Positions 36,501 through 50,604 of a stretch of 64,000 bases of DNA are shown here, piece after piece. This DNA comes from Aplidium turbinatum (taxonomy: Eukaryota > Chordata > Ascidiacea > Aplousobranchia > Polyclinidae), in assembly GCA_918807975.1 (NCBI GenBank), contig OU964934.1, positions 62,001 to 126,000 on the forward strand. Direction: 5' to 3'. The translations under genes and the position numbers were made by a program. Under the pieces are notes generated by a model. That model was not told where the DNA came from. It searched no databases and saw only the letters and a program-made list of their open reading frames with translations. How positions within the stretch are numbered: position 1 is the stretch's first letter; every line of letters starts with the position of its first letter.

Positions 36501-39500
36501 AAAGTGAAAATTATTGAAAAAAAATTGTCTTTTCAAAAAAATTTTTCCAAGACATTTCATACAGTGAAAAATAATTTTTTTTTGCGAAACTGTCTAATTC
36601 GTTTTGTTTGAAACTAACGTCATTAAAAATTGTCTAAGAAAGTTTTTTTACGTACTAAAAGTGAAAATTATTGAAAAAAAATTGTCTTTTCAAAAAAATT
36701 TTTCTAAGACATTTCATACAGTGAAAAATAATTTTTTTTTGCGAAACTGTCTAATTCTTTTTGTTTGAAACTAACGTCATTAAAAATTGTCTAAGAAAGT
36801 TTTTTTACGTACTAAAAGTGAAAATTATTGAAAAAACATTGTCTTTTCAAAAAAATTTTTCTAAGACATTTCATACAGTGAAAAATAATTTTTTTTTGCG
36901 AAACTGTCTAATTCTTTTTGTTTGAAACTAACGTCATTAAAAATTGTCTAAGAAAGTTTTTTTACGTACTAAAAGTGAAAATTATTGAAAAAAATTTTCT
37001 TTTCAAGAAAAATTTTCAAAAATTTTTCTAAGACATTTCATACAGTGAAAAATAATTTTTTTTTGCGAAACTGTCTAATTCTTTTTGTTTGAAAGTAGCG
37101 TCTATAAAAATTGTCTAAGAAAGTTTTTTTAAGTACTAAAAGTGAAAATTATTGAAAAAAAATTGTCTTTTCAAAAAAATTTTTCTAAGACATTTCATAC
37201 AGTGAAAAATAATTTTTTTTGCGAAACTGTCTAATTCGTTTTGTTTGAAACTAACGTCATTAAAAATTGTCTAAGAAAGTTTTTTTACGTACTAAAAGTG
37301 AAAATTATTGAAAAAAATTGTCTTTTCAAAAAAATTTTTCTAAGACATTTCATACAGTGAAAAATATTTTTTTTCTTGCGAAACTGTCTAATTCTTTTTG
37401 TTTGAAACTAACGTCGTTACAAAATGTCTAAGAAAGTTTTTTTACGTACTAAAAGTGAAAATTATTGAAAAAAATTTTCTTTTCCAAAAAAACTTTTCTA
37501 AGACATTTCATACAGTGAAAAATAATTTTTTTTTGCGAAACTGTCTAATTCTTTTTGTTTGAAACTAACGTCATTAAAAATTGTCTAAGAAAGTTTTTTT
37601 AAGTACTAAAAGTGAAAATTATTGAAAAAAAATTGTCTTTTCAAAAAAATTTTTCTAAGACATTTCATACAGTGAAAAATAATTTTTTTTTGCGAAACTG
37701 TCTAATTCGTTTTGTTTGAAACTAACGTCATTAAAAATTGTCTAAGAAAGTTTTTTTACGTACTAAAAGTGAAAATTATTGAAAAAAACTTTTCTTTTCA
37801 AAAAAATTTTTCTAAGACATTTCATACAGTGAAAAATAATTTTTTTTTGCGAAACCGTCTATATCGTTTTGTTTGAAACTAACGTCATTAAAAATTGTCT
37901 AAGAAAGTTTTTTTACGTACTAAAAGTGAAAATTATTGATAAAAAATTAACTTTTCAAAAAAATTTTTCTAAGACATTTCATACAGTGAAAAATAATTTT
38001 TTTTTGCGAAACTGTCTAATTCTTTTTGTTTGAAACTAACGTCATTAAAAATTGTCTAAGAAAGTTTTTTTACGTACTAAAAGTGAAAATTATTGAAAAA
38101 AAATTGTCTTTTCAAAAAAATTTTTCTAAGACATTTCATACAGTAAAAAATAATTTTTTTTTGCGAAACTGTCTAATTCGTTTTGTTTGAAACTAACGTC
38201 ATTAAAAATTGTCTAAGAAAGTTTTTTTAAGTACTAAAAGTGAAAATTATTGAAAAAAAATTGTCTTTTCAAAAAAATTTTTCTAAGACATTTCATACAG
38301 TGAAAAATAATTTTTTTTTGCGAAACTGTCTAATTCGTTTTGTTTGAAACTAACGTCATTAAAAATTGTCTAAGAAAGTTTTTTTACGTACTAAAAGTGA
38401 AAATTATTGAAAAAAACTTTTCTTTTCAAAAAAATTTTTCTAAGACATTTCATACAGTGAAAAATAATTTTTTTTTGCGAAACTGTCTAATTCTTTTTGT
38501 TTGAAACTAACGTCATTAAAAATTGTCTAAGAAAGTTTTTTTACGTACTAAAAGTGAAAATTATTGATAAAAAATTAACTTTTCAAAAAAATTTTTCCAA
38601 GACATTTCATTCAGTGAAAAATAATTTTTTTTGCGAAACTGTCTAATTCTTTTTGTTTGAAACTAACGTCATTAAAAATTGTCTAAGAAAGTTTTTTTAC
38701 GTACTAAAAGTGAAAATTATTGAAAAAAAATTGTCTTTTCAAAAAAATTTTTCTAAGACATTTCATACAGTGAAAAATAATTTTTTTTTGCGAAACTGTC
38801 TAATTCGTTTTGTTTGAAACTAACGTCATTAAAAATGGTCTAAGAAAGTTTTTTTACGTACTAAAAGTGAAAATTATTGAAAAAAAATTAACTATTCAAA
38901 AAAATTTTTCTAAGACATTTCATACAGTGAAAAATAATTTTTTTTTGCGAAGCTGTCTAATTCTTTTTGTTTGAAACTAACGTCATTAAAAATTGTCTAA
39001 GAAAGTTTTTTTACGTACTAAAAGTGAAAATTATTGAAAAAAAATTGTCTTTTCAAAAAAATTTTTCTAAGACATTTCATACAGTGAAAAATAATTTTTT
39101 TTTGAGAAACTGTCTAATTCTTTTTGTTTGAAACTAACGTCATTAAAAATTGTCTAAGAAAGTTTTTTTACGTAGTAAAAGTGAAAATTATTGAAAAAAA
39201 TTCGTCTTTTCAAAAAAACTTTTCTAAGACATTTCATAAAGTGAAAAATAATTTTTTTTTGCGAAACTGTCTAATTCGTTTTGTTTGAAACTAACGTCAT
39301 TAAAAATTGTCTAAGAAAGTTTTTTTACGTACTAAAAGTGAAAATTATTGAAAAAAAATTGTCTTTTCAAAAAAATTTTTCTAAGACATTTCATACAGTG
39401 AAAAATAATTTTTTTTTGCGAAACTGTCTAATTCTTTTTGTTTGAAACTAACGTCATTAAAAATTGTCTAAGAAAGTTTTTTTACGTACTAAAAGTGAAA

Positions 39501-41385
39501 ATTATTGAAAAAACATTGTCTTTTCAAAAAAATTTTTCTAAGACATTTCATACAGTGAAAAATAATTTTTTTTTGCGAAACTGTCTAATTCTTTTTGTTT
39601 GAAACTAACGTCATTAAAAATTGTCTAAGAAAGTTTTTTTAAGTACTAAAAGTGAAAATTATTGAAAAAAAATTGTCTTTTCAAAAAAATTTTTCTAAGA
39701 CATTTCATACAGTGAAAAATAATTTTTTTTTGAGAAACTGTCTAATTCTTTTTGTTTGAAACTAACGTCATTAAAAACTGTCTAAGAAAGTTTTTTTACG
39801 TACTAAAAGTGAAAATTATTGAAAAAAAATTGTCTTTTCAAAAAAATTTTTCCAAGACATTTCATACAGTGAAAAATAATTTTTTTTTGCGAAACTGTCT
39901 AATTCGTTTTGTTTGAAACTAACGTCATTAAAAATTGTCTAAGAAAGTTTTTTTACGTACTAAAATGAAAATTATTGAAAAAAAATTGTCTTTTCAAAAA
40001 AATTTTTCTAAGACATTTCATGCAGTGAAAAGTAATTTTTTTTTGCGAAACTGTCTAATTCTTTTTGTTTGAAACTAACGTCATTAAAAATTGTCTAAGA
40101 AAGTTGTTTTACGTACTAAAAGTGAAAATTATTGAAAAAACATTGTCTTTTCAAAAAAATTTTTCTAAGACATTTCATACAGTGAAAAATAATTTTTTTT
40201 TGCGAAACTGTCTAATTCTTTTTGTTTGAAACTAACGTCATTAAAAATTGTCTAAGAAAGTTTTTTTACGTACTAAAAGTGAAAATTATTGAAAAAAATT
40301 TTCTTTTCAAGAAAAATTTTCAAAAATTTTTCTAAGACATTTCATACAGTGAAAAATAATTTTTTTTTGCGAAACTGTCTAATTCTCTTTGTTTGAAAGT
40401 AACGTCTATAAAAATTGTCTAAGAAAGTTTTTTTAAGTACTAAAAGTGAAAATTATTGAAAAAAAATTGTCTTTTCAAAAAAATTTTTCTAAGACATTTC
40501 ATACAGTGAACAATAATTTTTTTTGCGAAACTGTCTAATTCGTTTTGTTTGAAACTAACGTCATTAAAAATTGTCTAAGAAAGTTTTTTTACGTACTAAA
40601 AGTGAAAATTATTGAAAAAAATTTTCTTTTCAAAAAAATTTTTCTAAGACATTTCATACAGTGAAAAATATTTTTTTTCTTGCGAAACTGTCTAATTCTT
40701 TTTGTTTGAAACTAACGTCGTTACAAAATGTCTAAGAAAGTTTTTTTACGTACTAAAAGTGAAAATTATTGAAAAAAATTTTCTTTTCCAAAAAAACTTT
40801 TCTAAGACATTTCATACAGTGAAAAATAATTTTTTTTTGCGAAACTGTCTAATTCGTTTTGTTTGAAACTAACGTCATTAAAAATTGTCTAAGAAAGTTT
40901 TTTTACGTACTAAAAGTGAAAATTATTGAAAAAAACTTTTCTTTTCAAAAAAATTTTTCTAAGACATTTCATACAGTGAAAAATAATTTTTTTTTGCGAA
41001 ACCGTCTAATTCTTTTTGTTTGAAACTAACGTCATTAAAAATTGTCTAAGAAAGTTTTTTTACGTACTAAAAGTGAAAATTATTGAAAAAAATTGTCTTT
41101 TCAAAAAAAGTTTTCTAAGACATTTCATACAGTGAAAAATAATTTTTTTTTGCGAAATTGTCTAATTCTTTTTGTTTGAAACTAACGACATTAAAAATTG
41201 TCTAAGAAAGCTTTTTTACGTACTAAAAGTGAAATTTATTGAAAAAAATTGTCTTTTCAAAAAAAATTTTCAAAAATTTTTCTAAGACATTTCATACAGT
41301 GAAAAATAATTTTTTTTTGCGAAACTGTCTAATTCTTTTTGTTTGAAACTAACGTCATTAAAAATTGTCTAAGAAAGTTTTTTTA
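33600..41385 (+). repeat. Segmental duplication, copy 1 (partner 47770-55555, offset about 14.17 kb)
   Basis: The unit-variant order is colinear with 47770-55555. Private marks repeat at an offset of 14170-14172 bp: a gaaagtagcg/gaaagtaacg plus tctataaaa unit (37091 and 51262), cattcagtg (38611 and 52781), a shortened taaaatgaaa (39961 and 54131), atgcagtgaaaagtaa (40021 and 54191), and attctctttg (40381 and 54551). From about 36.2 kb the copies are nearly identical; the first 2.6 kb are a little more diverged. Colinearity ends abruptly near 41385. Confidence 0.9.
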
Positions 41386-42099
41386 CGTACTAAAAGTGAA
41401 AATAATTGAAAAAAAATTTTCTTTTTAATAAAAATTTTCAAAACTTTTTTTAAGACATTTCATACAGTGAAAAATAATTTTTTTTTGCGAAACTGTCTAA
41501 TTCTTTTTGTTTGAAACTAACGTCATTAAAAATTGTCTAAGAAAGTTTTTTTAAGTACTAAAAGTGAAAATTATTGAAAAAAAATTGTCTTTTCAAAAAA
41601 ACTTTTCCAAGACATTTCATACAGTGAAAAATAATTTTTTTTTGCGAAACTGTCTAATTCTTTTTGTTTGAAACTAACTTAATTAAAAATTGTCTAAGAA
41701 AGTTTTTTTACGTACTAAAAGTGAAAATTATTGAAAAAAATTTGTCTTTTCAAAAAAACTTTTCTAAGACATTTCATACAGTGAAAAATAATTTTTTTTT
41801 GCGAAACTGTCTGATTCTTTTTGTTTGAAACTAACGTCATTAAAAATTGTCTAAGAAAGCTTTTTTACGTACTAAAAGTGAAAATTATTGAAAAATTTTC
41901 TTTTCAAGAAAAAATTTCAAAAATTTTTCTAAGACATTTCATACAGTGAAAAATAATTTTTTTTTGCGAAACTGTCTAATTCTTTTTGTTTGAAACTAAC
42001 GTCATTAAAAATTGTCTAAGAAAGTTTTTTTACGTACTAAAAGTGAAAATTATTGAAAAAAATTTTCTTTTCAAGAAAAATTTTCAAAAATTTTTCTAA

Positions 42100-44900
42100 G
42101 ACATTTCATACAGTGAAAAATAATTTTTTTTTGCGAAACTGTCTAATTCGTTTTGTTTGAAACTAACGTCATTAAAAATTGTCTAAGAAAGTTTTTTTAC
42201 GTACTAAAAGTGAAAATTATTGAAAAAAAATTGTCTTTTCAAAAAAATTTTTCTAAGACATTTCATACAGTGAAAAATAATTTTTTTTTACGAAACTGTC
42301 TAATTCTTTTTGTTTGAAACTAACGTCATTAAAAATTGTCTAAGAAAGTTTTTTTACGTACTAAAAGTGAAAATTATTGAAAAAAAATTGTCTTTTCAAA
42401 AAAATTTTTCTAAGACATTTCATACAGTGAAAAATAATTTTTTTTTGCGAAACTGTCTAATTCTTTTTGTTTGAAACTAACGTCATTAAAAATTGTCTAA
42501 GAAAGTTTTTTTACGTACTAAAAGTGAAAATTATTGAAAAAAATTTTCTTTTCAAGAAAAATTTTCAAAAATTTTTCTAAGACATTTCATACAGTGAAAA
42601 ATAATTTTTTTTTGCGAAACTGTCTAATTCGATTTGTTTGAAACTAACGTCATTAAAAATTGTCTAAGAAAGTTTTTTTACGTACTAAAAGTGAAAATTA
42701 TTGAAAAAAAATTTTCTTTTCAAAAAAATTTTTCCAAGACATTTCATACAGTGAAAAATAATTTTTTTTTGCGAAACTGTCTAATTCTTTTTGTTTGAAA
42801 CTAACGTCATTAAAAATTGTCTAAGAAAGTTTTTTTACGTACTAAAAGTGTAAATTATTGAAAAAAAATTATCTTTTCAAAAAAATTTTTCTAAGACATT
42901 TCATACAGTGAAAAATAATTTTTTTTTGCGAAACTGTCTAATTCTTTTTGTTTGAAACTAACGTCATTAAAAATTGTCTAAGAAAGTTTTTTTACGTACT
43001 AAAAGTGAAAATTATTGAAAAAACATTGTCTTTTCAAAAAAATTTTCAAAAATTTTTCTAAGACATTTCATACAGTGAAAAATAATTTTTTTTTGCGAAA
43101 CTGTCTAATTCTTTTTGTTTGAAACTAACGTCTATAAAAATTGTCTAAGAAAGTTTTTTTACGTACTAAAAGTGAAAATTATTGAAAAAAAATTGTCTTT
43201 TCAAAAAAACTTTTCCAAGACATTTCATACAGTGAAAACTAATTTTTTTTTGCGAAACTGTCTAATTCTTTTTGTTTGAAACTAACGTCATTAAAAATTG
43301 TCTAAGAAAGGTTTTTTACGTACTAAAAGTGAAAATTATTGAAAAAACATTGTCTTTTCAAAAAAATTTTTCTAAGACATTTCATACAGTGAAAAATTAT
43401 TTTTTTCTTGCGAAACTGTCTAATTCTTTTTGTTTGAAACTAACGTCATTACAAATTGTCTAAGAAAGTTTTTTTACGTACTAAAAGTGAAAATTATTGA
43501 AAAAAAATTTTCTTTTATAAAAAAATTTCAAAAATTTTTCAAAGACACATCATACAGTCAAAAATAATTTTTTTTTTGCGAAACTGTCTAATTCTTTTTG
43601 TTTGAAACTAACGTCATTACAAATTGTCTAAGAAAGTTTTTTTACGTACTAAAAGTGAAATTTATTGAAAAAAATTGTCTTTTCAAAAAAAATTTTCAAA
43701 AATTTTTCTAAGACATTTCATACAGTGAAAAATAATTTTTTTTTGCGAAACTGTCTAATTCTTTTTGTTTGAAACTAACGTCATTAAAAATTGTCTAAGA
43801 AAGCTTTTTTACGTACTAAAAGTGAAAATAATTGAAAAAAAATTTTCTTTTTAATAAAAATTTTCAAAACTTTTTTTAAGACATTTCATACAGTGAAAAA
43901 TAATTTTTTTTTGCGAAACTGTCTAATTCTTTTTGTTTGAAACTAACGTCATTAAAAATTGTCTAAGAAAGTTTTTTTACGTACTAAAAGTGAAAATTAT
44001 TGAAAAAAAATTGTCTTTTCAAAAAAATTTTTCCAAGACATTTCATACAGTGAAAAGTAATTTTTTTTTGCGAAACTGTCTAATTTTTTTTGTTTGAAAC
44101 TAACTTAATTAAAAATTGTCTAAGAAAGTTTTTTTACGTACTAAAAGTGAAAATTATTGAAAAAAAATTGTCTTTTCAAAAAAAGTTTTCTAAGACATTT
44201 CATACAGTGAAAAATAATTTTTTTTTGCGAAACTGTCTAATTCTTTTTGTTTGAAACTAACGACATTAAAAATTGTCTAAGAAAGTTTTTTTACGTACTA
44301 AAAGTGAAAATTATTGAAAAAAATTTTCTTTTCAAGAAAAATTTTCAAAAATTTTTCTAAGACATTTCATACAGTGAAAAATAATTTTTTTTTGCGAAAC
44401 TTTCTAATTCTTTTGTTTGAAACTAACGTCATTAAAAATTGTCTAAGAAAGTTTTTTTAAGTACTAAAAGTGAAAATTATTGAAAAAAAATTGTCTTTTC
44501 AAAAAAATTTTTCTAAGACATTTCATACAGTGAAAAATAATTTTTTTTGCGAAACTGTCTAATTCTTTTTGTTTGAAACTAACGTCATTAAAAATTGTCT
44601 AAGAAAGTTTTTTTACGTACTAAAAGTGAAAATTATTGAAAAAAAATTGTCTTTTTAAAAAAATTTTTCTAAGACATTTCATACAGTGAAAAATAATTTT
44701 TTTTTGTGAAACTGTCTAATTCGTTTTGTTTGAAACTAACGACATTAAAAATTGTCTAAGAAAGTTTTTTTAAGTACTAAAAGTGAAAATTATTGAAAAA
44801 AAATTGTCTTTTCAAAAAAATTTTTCTAAGACATTTCATACAGTGAAAAATAATTTTTTTTTGCGAAACTGTCTAATTCTTTTTGTTTGAAACTAACGTC
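42100..44900 (+). repeat. Segmental copy of 7.3-8.4 kb joined to 9.5-11.2 kb
   Basis: The first part matches 7.3-8.4 kb at an offset of 34781 (tttttacgaaactg at 7509 and 42290; attcgatttg at 7850 and 42631; tctataaaa near 8351 and 43132). The second part matches 9.54-11.2 kb at an offset of 33680 (gtgaaaactaa then aaaggttttttacg, agacacatcatac, attcttttgtttg). About 1.1 kb present at 8.4-9.5 kb is absent here, so one copy lost or the other gained whole units. Confidence 0.82.
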
Positions 44901-47900
44901 ATTAAAAATTGTCTAAGAAAGTTTTTTTACGTACTAAAAGTGAAAATTATTGAAAAAAAATTTTCTTTTCAAAAAAGTTTTTCTAAGACATTTCATACAG
45001 TGAAAAATATTTTTTTTCTTGCGAAACTGTCTAATTCGTTTTGTTTGAAACTAACGTCATTACAAATTGTCTAAGAAAGTTTTTTTACGTACTAAAAGTG
45101 AAAATTATTGAAAAAAAATTTTCTTTTCCAAAAAAATTTCAAAAATTTTTCAAAGACATTTCATACAGTCAAAAATAATTTTTTTTTGCGAAACTGTCTA
45201 ATTCTTTTTGTTTGAAACTAACGTCATTACAAATTGTCTAAGAAAGTTTTTTTACGTACTAAAAGTGAAATTTATTGAAAAAAAATGTCTTTTCAAAAAA
45301 AATTTTCAAAAATTTTTCTAAGACATTTCATACAGTGAAAAATAATTTTTTTTTGCGAAACTGTCTAATTCTTTTTGTTTGAAACTAACGTCATTAAAAA
45401 TTGTCTAAGAAAGCTTTTTTACGTACTAAAAGTGAAAATAATTGAAAAAAAATTTTCTTTTTAATAAAAATTTTCAAAACTTTTTTTAAGACATTTCATA
45501 CAGTGAAAAATAATTTTTTTTTGCGAAACTGTCTAATTCTTTTTGTTTGAAACTAACGTCATTAAAAATTGTCTAAGAAAGTTTTTTTACGTACTAAAAG
45601 TGAAAATTATTGAAAAAAAATTGTCTTTTCAAAAAAATTTTTCCAAGACATTTCATACAGTGAAAAATAATTTTTTTTTGCGAAACTGTCTAATTTTTTT
45701 TGTTTGAAACTAACTTAATTAAAAATTGTCTAAGAAAGTTTTTTTACGTACTAAAAGTGAAAATTATTGAAAAAAATTTGTCTTTTCAAAAAAACTTTTC
45801 TAAGACATTTCATACAGTGAAAAATAATTTTTTTTTGCGAAACTGTCTAATTCTTTTTGTTTGAAACTAACGTCATTAAAAATTGTCTAAGAAAGTTTTT
45901 TTACGTACTAAAAGTGAAAATTATTGAAAAAAATTTTCTTTTCAAGAAAAAATTTCAAACATTTTTCTAAGACATTTCATACAGTGAAAAATAATTTTTT
46001 TTTGCGAAACTGTCTAATTCTTTTTGTTTGAAACTAACGTCATTAAAAATTGTCTAAGAAAGTTTTTTTAAGTACTAAAAGTGAAAATTATTGAAAAAAA
46101 ATTGTCTTTTCAAAAAATTTTTTCTAAGACATTTCATACAGTGAAAAATAATTTTTTTTTGAGAAACTGTCTAATTCTTTTTGTTTGAAACTAACGTCAT
46201 TAAAAACTGTCTAAGAAAGTTTTTTTACGTACTAAAAGTGAAAATTATTGAAAAAAAATTGTCTTTTCAAAAAAATTTTTCCAAGACATTTCATACAGTG
46301 AAAAATAATTTTTTTTTGCGAAACTGTCTAATTCGTTTTGTTTGAAACTAACGTCATTAAAAGTTGTCTAAGAAAGTTTTTTTACGTACTAAAAGTGAAA
46401 ATTATTGAAAAAAAATTGTCTTTTCAAAAAAATTTTTCTAAGACATTTCATACAGTGAAAAATAATTTTTTTTTGCGAAACTGTCTAATTCTTTTTGTTT
46501 GAAACTAACGTCATTAAAAATTGTCTAAGAAAGTTTTTTTAAGTACTAAAAGTGAAAATTATTGAAAAAAAATTGTCTTTTCAAAAAAATTTTTCTAAGA
46601 CATTTCATACAGTGAAAAAAAATTTTTTTTTTGTGAAACTGTCTAATTCGTTTTGTTTGAAACTAACGACATTAAAAATTGTCTAAGAAAGTTTTTTTAC
46701 GTACTAAAAGTGAAAATTATTGAAAAAACCTTGTCTTTTCAAAAAAATTTTTCTAAGACATTTCATACAGTGAAAAATAATTTTTTTTTGCTAAACTGTC
46801 TAATTCGTTTTGTTTGAAACTAACGTCATTAAAAATTGTCTAAGAAAGTTTTTTTACGTACTAAAAGTGAAAATTATTGATAAAAAATTAACTTTTCAAA
46901 AAAATTTTTCTAAGACATTTCATACAGTGAAAAATAATTTTTTTTGCGAAACTGTCTAATTCTTTTTGTTTGAAACTAACGTCATTAAAAATTGTCTAAG
47001 AAAGTTTTTTTACGTACTAAAAGTGAAAATTATTGAAAAAAAATTGTCTTTTCAAAAAAATTTTTCTAAGACATTTCATACAGTGAAAAATAATTTTTTT
47101 TTGCGAAACTGTCTAATTCGTTTTGTTTGAAACTAACGTCATTAAAAATGGTCTAAGAAAGTTTTTTTACGTACTAAAAGTGAAAATTATTGAAAAAAAA
47201 TTAACTTTTCAAAAAAATTTTTCTAAGACATTTCATACAGTGAAAAATAATTTTTTTTTGCGAAGCTGTCTAATTCTTTTTGTTTGAAACTAACGTCATT
47301 AAAAATTGTCTAAGAAAGTTTTTTTAAGTACTAAAAGTGAAAATTATTGAAAACAAATTGTCTTTTCAAAAAAATTTTTCTAAGACATTTCATACAGTGA
47401 AAAATAATTTTTTTTTGAGAAACTGTCTAATTCTTTTTGTTTGAAACTAACGTCATTAAAAACAGTTTAAGAAAGTTTTTTTACGTACTAAAAGTGAAAA
47501 TTATTGAAAAAAAATTGTCTTTTCAAAAAAATTTTTCCAAGACATTTCATACAGTGAAAAATAATTTTTTTTTGCGAAACTGTCTAATTCGTTTTGTTTG
47601 AAACTAACGTCATTAAAAATTGTCTAAGAAAGTTTTTTTACGTACTAAAAGTGAAATATATTAAAAAAAATTGTCTTTTCAAAAAAATTTTTCTAAGACA
47701 TTTCATACAGTGAAAAATAATTTTTTTTTGCGAAACTGTCTAATTCTTTTTGTTTGAAACTAACGTCATTAAAAATTGTCTAAGAAAGTTTTTTTACGTA
47801 CTAAAAGTGAAAATTATTGAAAAAAAATTTTCTTTTCAAAAAAATTTTTCTAAGACATTTCATACAGTGAAAAATATTTTTTTTCTTGCGAAACTGTCTA

Positions 47901-50604
47901 ATTCGTTTTGTTTGAAACTAACGTCATTACAAATTGTCTAAGAAAGTTTTTTTACGTACTAAAAGTGAAAATTATTGAAAAAAAATTTTCTTTTCCAAAA
48001 AAATTTCAAAAATTTTTCAAAGACATTTCATACAGTCAAAAATAATTTTTTTTTTGCGAAACTGTCTAATTCTTTTTGTTTGAAACTAACGTCATTACAA
48101 ATTGTCTAAGAAAGTTTTTTTACGTACTAAAAGTGAAATTTATTGAAAAAAAATGTCTTTTCAAAAAAAATTTTCAAAAATTTTTCTAAGACATTTCATA
48201 CAGTGAAAAATAATTTTTTTTTGCGAAACTGTCTAATTCTTTTTGTTTGAAACTAACGTCATTAAAAATTGTCTAAGAAAGCTTTTTTACGTACTAAAAG
48301 TGAAAATAATTGAAAAAAAATTGTCTTTTTAATAAAAATTTTCAAAACTTTTTTTAAGACATTTCATACAGTGAAAAATAATTTTTTTTTGCGAAACTGT
48401 CTAATTCTTTTTGTTTGAAACTAACGTCATTAAAAATTGTCTAAGAAAGTTTTTTTACGTACTAAAAGTGAAAATTATTGAAAAAAAATTGTCTTTTCAA
48501 AAAAATTTTTCCAAGACATTTCATACAGTGAAAAATAATTTTTTTTTGCGAAACTGTCTAATTTTTTTTGTTTGAAACTAACTTAATTAAAAATTGTCTA
48601 AGAAAGTTTTTTTACGTACTAAAAGTGAAAATTATTGAAAAAAATTTGTCTTTTCAAAAAAACTTTTCTAAGACATTTCATACAGTGAAAAATAATTTTT
48701 TTTTGCGAAACTGTCTAATTCTTTTTGTTTGAAACTAACGTCATTAAAAATTGTCTAAGAAAGTTTTTTTACGTACTAAAAGTGAAAATTATTGAAAAAA
48801 ATTTTCTTTTCAAGAAAAAATTTCAAACATTTTTCTAAGACATTTCATACAGTGAAAAATAATTTTTTTTTGCGAAACTGTCTAATTCTTTTTGTTTGAA
48901 ACTAACGTCATTAAAAATTGTCTAAGAAAGTTTTTTTAAGTACTAAAAGTGAAAATTATTGAAAAAAAATTGTCTTTTCAAAAAATTTTTTCTAAGACAT
49001 TTCATACAGTGAAAAATAATTTTTTTTTGAGAAACTGTCTAATTCTTTTTGTTTGAAACTAACGTCATTAAAAACTGTCTAAGAAAGTTTTTTTACGTAC
49101 TAAAAGTGAAAATTATTGAAAAAAAATTGTCTTTTCAAAAAAATTTTTCCAAGACATTTCATACAGTGAAAAATAATTTTTTTTTGCGAAACTGTCTAAT
49201 TCGTTTTGTTTGAAACTAACGTCATTAAAAATTGTCTAAGAAAGTTTTTTTACGTACTAAAAGTGAAAATTATTGAAAAAAAAATTGTCTTTTCAAAAAA
49301 ATTTTTCTAAGACATTTCATACAGTGAAAAATAATTTTTTTTTGCGAAACTGTCTAATTCTTTTTGTTTGAAACTAACGTCATTAAAAATTGTCTAAGAA
49401 AGTTTTTTTAAGTACTAAAAGTGAAAATTATTGAAAAAAAATTGTCTTTTCAAAAAAATTTTTCTAAGACATTTCATACAGTGAAAAAAAATTTTTTTTT
49501 TGTGAAACTGTCTAATTCGTTTTGTTTGAAACTAACGACATTAAAAATTGTCTAAGAAAGTTTTTTTACGTACTAAAAGTGAAAATTATTGAAAAAACCT
49601 TGTCTTTTCAAAAAAATTTTTCTAAGACATTTCATACAGTGAAAAATAATTTTTTTTTGCTAAACTGTCTAATTCGTTTTGTTTGAAACTAACGTCATTA
49701 AAAATTGTCTAAGAAAGTTTTTTTACGTACTAAAAGTGAAAATTATTGATAAAAAATTAACTTTTCAAAAAAATTTTTCTAAGACATTTCATACAGTGAA
49801 AAATAATTTTTTTTGCGAAACTGTCTAATTCTTTTTGTTTGAAACTAACGTCATTAAAAATTGTCTAAGAAAGTTTTTTTACGTACTAAAAGTGAAAATT
49901 ATTGAAAAAAAATTGTCTTTTCAAAAAAATTTTTCTAAGACATTTCATACAGTGAAAAATAATTTTTTTTTGCGAAACTGTCTAATTCGTTTTGTTTGAA
50001 ACTAACGTCATTAAAAATGGTCTAAGAAAGTTTTTTTACGTACTAAAAGTGAAAATTATTGAAAAAAAATTAACTTTTCAAAAAATTTTTCTAAGACATT
50101 TCATACAGTGAAAAATAATTTTTTTTTGCGAAGCTGTCTAATTCTTTTTGTTTGAAACTAACGTCATTAAAAATTGTCTAAGAAAGTTTTTTTAAGTACT
50201 AAAAGTGAAAATTATTGAAAACAAATTGTCTTTTCAAAAAATTTTTCTAAGACATTTCATACAGTGAAAAATAATTTTTTTTTGAGAAACTGTCTAATTC
50301 TTTTTGTTTGAAACTAACGTCATTAAAAACAGTTTAAGAAAGTTTTTTTACGTACTAAAAGTGAAAATTATTGAAAAAAAATTGTCTTTTCAAAAAAATT
50401 TTTCCAAGACATTTCATACAGTGAAAAATAATTTTTTTTTGCGAAACTGTCTAATTCGTTTTGTTTGAAACTAACGTCATTAAAAATTGTCTAAGAAAGT
50501 TTTTTTACGTACTAAAAGTGAAAATTATTGAAAAAAAATTGTCTTTTCAAAAAAATTTTTCTAAGACATTTCATACAGTGAAAAATAATTTTTTTTTGCG
50601 AAAC
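44870..50604 (+). repeat. Higher-order repeat, two copies of about 2867 bp (18 units)
   Basis: Copy 1 about 44870-47736, copy 2 about 47737-50604. The same unit order appears in both: the tttttttcttgcg unit, long unit, acagtc unit, aagcttttttacg unit, gaaactaacttaatt unit, tttcaaacattttt unit, tgagaaac unit, gtgaaaaaaaatttt/tgtgaaac unit, tgctaaactg, gataaaaaattaac, aaaaatggtc, tgcgaagctg, the aaaacaaattg unit and the aaaacagtttaag unit. A third copy is at about 55967-58835. Confidence 0.87.
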
